A stretch of DNA of 9,628 bases, taken from JADJPL01 sp964607915. GTDB taxonomy: Bacteria; Bacteroidota; Bacteroidia; Chitinophagales; Saprospiraceae. The notes below the pieces were generated by a model, which did not search any database, was not told where the DNA came from, and was given only the letters and a program-made list of their open reading frames with translations. This document shows positions 6,209-9,628 of the stretch, piece after piece (the stretch's first letter is position 1; the number at the start of each line of letters is the position of its first letter). Location: positions 1 to 9,628 of the forward strand of contig CAZSMU010000142.1 in the NCBI GenBank assembly GCA_964607915.1, written 5' to 3'. The position numbers and the translations under genes were made by a program.

Positions 6209-7552
6209 ATGAAACCCAGCATACCCAAGGGTACGCGCGACTTTGCACCTCGGCAGGTGTATCGCCGCAACTACCTGTTCGATACCATCAAATCGGTGTT
6301 CGTCAAATACGGCTATCAGCCGATAGAGACGCCGGTGATGGAAAACTTATCTACCCTCACCGGAAAGTACGGCGAAGAAGGCGATCGACTGCTGTTCAAA
6401 GTGCTGAACAACGGCGACTACCTCTCGGAGGCAGATGCACAAGCCCTGGCGGATCGGGATTCCCGCCGCCTCACGGCGTCTATCTCCAAGCGCGGGCTGC
6501 GCTACGACCTCACGGTGCCGTTCGCGCGCTTCGTGGTCATGCACCGCAATGAGATTACCATGCCCTTCAAACGCTACCAGATACAGCCGGTGTGGAGGGG
6601 AGATCGGCCGGCCAAAGGGCGCTACCAGGAGTTCTACCAGTGCGATGTGGATGTGGTGGGCTCGGATTCCCTGGTCTATGAGGCGGAGTTGGCGCAAATT
6701 TACGACGAGGTGTTCACCCGCCTTCAACTGCCGGTGGCCATCAAGGTCAACAACCGCAAAATCCTGGCCGCTATCGCGGAAACAGCAGGTATCCCCGGTT
6801 TACTCACGGATATGACGGTAGCGATTGACAAACTCGATAAAATCGGTGCCGATGGGGTGCGGCGGGAAATGTCCGAACGGGGAATCCCGGATTCGGCCAT
6901 CCTGCACATCGAGCGCGTGCTGCAATCGCGCAGCCTCGACGAACTGTCCCCCCTGCTCGAGGGCAATGCACAAGGGGAAAAGGGAATCGCCGAACTCCGC
7001 GCTTTCTTTGCCTATCTCGCACAGGGGCCAGCCCGGAATGAAGTCGTCTTCGACGTCACGCTCGCACGGGGGCTGAACTATTACACAGGCTGTATCTTCG
7101 AAGTGGAGGCCAAAACCGCGCAGATGGGCAGCCTGGGCGGTGGCGGGCGCTACGACAACCTGACGGGTATCTTTGGCCTGGACGGGGTCTCCGGTGTAGG
7201 GGTTTCTTTCGGGGCCGAGCGAATCTATGATGTCATGGAAGAACTCAACCTGTTCCCCGCGGAAGCGTCAGACCAGCTCAAAGTGCTCTTTGTCGCTTTC
7301 GACGAGGCTACCCATGCGTATGCCTTCCATTGCCTGAGCCGGGTGCGCTCCGCCGGTATAGCCGCCGAAATATACCCGGACCCGGGCAAGCTCAAAAAAC
7401 AACTGAACTACGCCAACGATCGCCGGATACCGTTCGTCGCTGTGGTAGGGGAAACGGAAATGCAAAACGGGCTGGTCGCCTTAAAAAATATGGAGCTGGG
7501 AACTCAGGAAGCCCTCGGTATAGAGGCGCTCATCGCGTACCTGAACCAATAA
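6209..7552 (+). CDS. hisS: Histidine--tRNA ligase
   Basis: Class II synthetase that attaches histidine to tRNA-His, a homodimer in the cytoplasm; 447 residues. The N-terminal KGTRDFAP (7-14) is typical. Motif 1 covers roughly 24-45, and GLRYDLTVPFARFV is at 96-109. Motif 2 (VWRGDRPAKGRYQEFYQCDVD) is at 128-148, the histidine-specific loop ARGLNYYTG at 286-294, GGGRYDNL at 311-318 and motif 3 (GVSFGAERIYDV) at 331-342. The C-terminal 90 residues form the HGTP anticodon-binding domain. The histidine-A loop has Asn where many bacteria have Asp (RGLDYYTG), which I recall as usual in Bacteroidota. The insertion of about 90 residues between motif 2 and the loop (about 180-275) is the tRNA-contacting domain. 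Spacing to neighbours is 18 bp before and 12 bp after, indicating co-transcription with pheS and gatA. Confidence 0.97.
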   Translation: MKPSIPKGTRDFAPRQVYRRNYLFDTIKSVFVKYGYQPIETPVMENLSTLTGKYGEEGDRLLFKVLNNGDYLSEADAQALADRDSRRLTASISKRGLRYDLTVPFARFVVMHRNEITMPFKRYQIQPVWRGDRPAKGRYQEFYQCDVDVVGSDSLVYEAELAQIYDEVFTRLQLPVAIKVNNRKILAAIAETAGIPGLLTDMTVAIDKLDKIGADGVRREMSERGIPDSAILHIERVLQSRSLDELSPLLEGNAQGEKGIAELRAFFAYLAQGPARNEVVFDVTLARGLNYYTGCIFEVEAKTAQMGSLGGGGRYDNLTGIFGLDGVSGVGVSFGAERIYDVMEELNLFPAEASDQLKVLFVAFDEATHAYAFHCLSRVRSAGIAAEIYPDPGKLKKQLNYANDRRIPFVAVVGETEMQNGLVALKNMELGTQEALGIEALIAYLNQ

Positions 7553-7564
7553 GCGCATCTTTAC

Positions 7565-9022
7565 ATGGAAGTATATCAAAATTTACGGGCGATACAAGAG
7601 GCGATTCAGAGGGGTACCCTCAGCTTGTCGGCACTGGTAGAGGCCTGTCTGGAACGGATTGAAGCTACCCGACACCTCAATATCTATATCGAAGTGTTCG
7701 CCGAGGAGGCCCGCGCCCGCGCCCGTGAACTGGATGCCCGCTATGCCAATGACCCCGCCTCGGCAGGGCCGCTGTATGGTGCCGTAGCGTCTATCAAAGA
7801 TGTGCTGTGCTATGCAGGCCACCAGGTGACAGGTGGGTCCAAAATACTGGAAGGCTTCGAATCCCTCTATTCGGCTACTGCGGTGGAGCGGCTTTGCGAG
7901 GCAGGTGCGGTCATCATCGGTCGGGTAAACTGCGACGAATTCGCCATGGGTTCCACCAATGAGCATTCTGTATATGGCCCTACCCGAAATGCAGCCGATC
8001 CGTCGAAGATACCGGGAGGCTCTTCCGGGGCCTCTGCGGTATCGGTACAGGCGCATACCTGCCTGGTTTCCCTGGGCTCGGATACAGGGGGCTCTGTGCG
8101 CCAGCCTGCTGCTTTTTGCGGACTGGTAGGGCTGAAGCCTACGTATGGCCGTATCTCGCGCTATGGATTGCTGGCCTATGGTTCTTCTTTTGACCAAATC
8201 GGGATTTTCGCACGGGAAGTGGAAGATGTGGCCCGCATCCTCGAGCAGATTGCAGGCCCTGACGAATACGATGCCACTGCTATACAAAACCCTGTAGAGC
8301 CATACCCCGCCTTGCTCGACTTGAAAAAGCCCGTCCGCATCGCCTGGATGGATGCGGCGATTCATCACCCAAGCCTGGATCCGGCTGTGCGGGCGCGCTG
8401 TCTGCACCTTATGGAGTGGCTTCAGAGCCAGGGGCATACCGTAGAGCGGGTAGGCTTTGAGTACCTCGACTACATGATTCCGGCCTATTATGTGCTCACT
8501 ACGGCAGAGGCATCCTCCAACCTGTCTCGCTACGACGGGGTGCGCTATGGCTACCGCAGCAAAGAAGCGACTACCCTGGAATCCACGTATAAGAAATCCC
8601 GTGCGGAGGGCTTTGGCCGCGAGGTCAAAAAGCGCATCATGTTGGGAACGTTTGTATTGAGTGCCGGATACTACGATGCGTATTACAGTCGTGCCCAGAA
8701 AGTGCGCCGCCTGGTATTTGAGCGCACCGCTGAAATACTGGCCGACTACGACTTCATCCTCATGCCGGCAGCTCCCGGGACGGCCTGGAACCTGGGAGAA
8801 AGCATCAAAGACCCCTTGGCGATGTACCTGGCGGATGTATTTACGGTACAAGCGAACATGGCCGGTATTCCTGCTATCTCCCTTCCTGTGGGCCTTCACC
8901 CCAACGGGTTGCCCCTGGGCATCCAGTTCATGGCCGGTCAGGGTCGGGAGGCCCATCTGTTAGCGTTCAGCCATTCTATCCAAACGAATTATCCCATTGG
9001 CGATGCGGTTGTTCCCCAATAA
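7565..9022 (+). CDS. gatA: Aspartyl/glutamyl-tRNA(Asn/Gln) amidotransferase subunit A
   Basis: Glutaminase/amidase subunit of GatCAB, which releases ammonia from glutamine or asparagine; GatB uses it to convert misacylated Glu-tRNA-Gln or Asp-tRNA-Asn to the correct amide form. It is 485 residues, the normal length. The amidase-signature Ser-cisSer-Lys triad is intact: Lys78 in ASIKD, cis-Ser153 in PGGSSGASA (150-158) and nucleophile Ser177 in GSDTGGSVRQPA (171-182). LVGLKPTYGRISRYGL (187-202) and the C-terminal GIPAISLPVG block with GLPLGIQFM also fit. The usual GGSSGGSA reads GGSSGASA, which I believe is common in Bacteroidota. The gene starts 12 bp after hisS; gatB and gatC are not in view. 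Its last 20 bases overlap the start of the next gene. Confidence 0.97.
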   Translation: MEVYQNLRAIQEAIQRGTLSLSALVEACLERIEATRHLNIYIEVFAEEARARARELDARYANDPASAGPLYGAVASIKDVLCYAGHQVTGGSKILEGFESLYSATAVERLCEAGAVIIGRVNCDEFAMGSTNEHSVYGPTRNAADPSKIPGGSSGASAVSVQAHTCLVSLGSDTGGSVRQPAAFCGLVGLKPTYGRISRYGLLAYGSSFDQIGIFAREVEDVARILEQIAGPDEYDATAIQNPVEPYPALLDLKKPVRIAWMDAAIHHPSLDPAVRARCLHLMEWLQSQGHTVERVGFEYLDYMIPAYYVLTTAEASSNLSRYDGVRYGYRSKEATTLESTYKKSRAEGFGREVKKRIMLGTFVLSAGYYDAYYSRAQKVRRLVFERTAEILADYDFILMPAAPGTAWNLGESIKDPLAMYLADVFTVQANMAGIPAISLPVGLHPNGLPLGIQFMAGQGREAHLLAFSHSIQTNYPIGDAVVPQ

Positions 9023-9628
9023 TCACCTGTTTGCCCCGGCGACTGTTCTGGTGCTTTGCCTCTGTTTTTTTTCCTGTGAAAAAAAGGAAAAATCAGCACA
9101 GGAGGCGGGGCATTTCGTAGAAGTACTCGTGCAGTTCCTCAACCCGGAAGGAGAGTACAAGGCGAGGCTAATGTTCTTCGAGGGGGATTCCCTCTCCACT
9201 GCCCGCCCGCTCAAGGTAGAGGATGGGGTGCGGTTCCAGGGGCAGCCGATGTGGGAAAAAGCCCGGGATGCATCGGCCTTCCGCTACGAACGCATCCTCC
9301 CAGGCCCCTACCAGGCTCGCCAAATCTTTGAATATACCGACCGAAAAGGCAAGGAACAGCAAATCTCCCTAAAGATGGACCCCATTGCCGATTTTTCACT
9401 GGAAAGCCCGCTGCGTAAGTCCACGGGTAGTACTTTGTCGCTGAAAAACGGGTCGCTTGAAGCGGATGAGTCGCTTTTGCTGCTTTTTACAGATGAAAAA
9501 GGGGCTTCTTTTTATGTCGAAAAAAATGGACCTGCCAAAGAATCCACGCTCCCCCTTTCGGTACAGGAACTCCAAGCCATCCCTCCCGGCAATTATGAGG
9601 TATATCTCGTAAAAAAACAGGCGCGGAG
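9003..9628 (+). CDS. Putative lipoprotein of unknown function, 3' end missing
   Basis: A reading frame opens at ATG 9003 and stays open for 208 codons to the window edge, in a different frame from gatA, whose last 20 bases it overlaps. The N-terminus MRLFPNNHLFAPATVLVLCL followed by CFFSC is a short basic start, a hydrophobic core and a Bacteroidota-style lipobox, with Cys25 as the lipidation site. The charged EKKEKSAQEAG after Cys25 is a typical tether. The rest is hydrophilic and beta-rich, with segments such as GHFVEVLVQFLNPEGEYKARL and RYERILPGPYQARQIFEY, and an IPPGNYEVYLVKK segment near the edge resembling an Ig-like or carboxypeptidase-regulatory-like strand pattern. I recognise no specific family. 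The overlap implies translational coupling to gatA, though a functional link is not evident. Confidence 0.8.
   Translation, partial: MRLFPNNHLFAPATVLVLCLCFFSCEKKEKSAQEAGHFVEVLVQFLNPEGEYKARLMFFEGDSLSTARPLKVEDGVRFQGQPMWEKARDASAFRYERILPGPYQARQIFEYTDRKGKEQQISLKMDPIADFSLESPLRKSTGSTLSLKNGSLEADESLLLLFTDEKGASFYVEKNGPAKESTLPLSVQELQAIPPGNYEVYLVKKQAR

Noticed and set aside
7064..7090. Asp-to-Asn change in the HisRS loop (RGLNYYTG) as a possible defect
   Set aside because: I recall the Asn form as the usual one in Bacteroidota HisRS, and all other motifs are intact.
7583..8956. 457-codon open frame antisense to gatA
   Set aside because: Long antisense frames arise from codon bias in GC-rich genes; gatA has an intact triad and full family match, and the antisense product shows no recognisable features.
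1..9628. CRISPR arrays, tRNA or rRNA genes, complete insertion sequences, selenocysteine or frameshifted genes
   Set aside because: I saw no regularly spaced repeats, no tRNA-like cloverleaf, no transposase, and every main gene is in one uninterrupted frame.

Overview
The window looks like a chromosomal segment of a fairly high-GC member of the Bacteroidota, possibly Saprospiria-like. The clues are the lineage-typical look of PheS (a Cys4 insertion), HisRS (RGLNYYTG) and GatA (GGSSGASA), two matches to the Bacteroidota -7 promoter element TAnnTTTG, little Shine-Dalgarno signal, and signal peptides of Bacteroidota style. The genus assignment is inference; no rRNA or other marker is present.

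Layout. (1) Positions 1-747, plus strand: the 3' two thirds of an AT-richer gene for a Fic-domain AMP-transferase-like protein with a C-terminal winged helix, cut by the window edge. (2) Positions 748-994: a gene-free convergent gap with two perfect inverted repeats that can form hairpins, probable terminators. (3) Positions 995-4929, minus strand: three genes, transcribed in the order tocopherol-cyclase-like protein, O-antigen ligase/polymerase-like membrane protein, secreted iduronate-2-sulfatase-like sulfatase. The last two overlap by ATGA. (4) Positions 4930-5152: a divergent promoter region with one candidate TAnnTTTG element for each direction. (5) Positions 5153-9628, plus strand: a tightly packed operon pheS - hisS - gatA, followed by a putative lipoprotein whose start overlaps the end of gatA and which runs off the window.

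How the genes work together. The plus-strand operon supplies translation: PheS is the alpha subunit of phenylalanyl-tRNA synthetase (pheT is not nearby), HisS charges tRNA-His, and GatA is the amidase subunit of the GatCAB amidotransferase (gatB and gatC are not in view). The minus-strand group points to the cell envelope: a polytopic enzyme of surface-glycan assembly coupled to an exported sulfatase, plus a lipid- or prenylquinone-related cyclase homologue. The Fic gene differs in base composition and probably belongs to a recently acquired or accessory segment to the left.

Most of the window is recognisable core or envelope biology. I did not find a clearly new multi-gene system. The points most worth a second look are the sulfatase-glycan ligase coupling, the tocopherol-cyclase homologue, the paired hairpins beside the Fic gene, and the uncharacterised lipoprotein.
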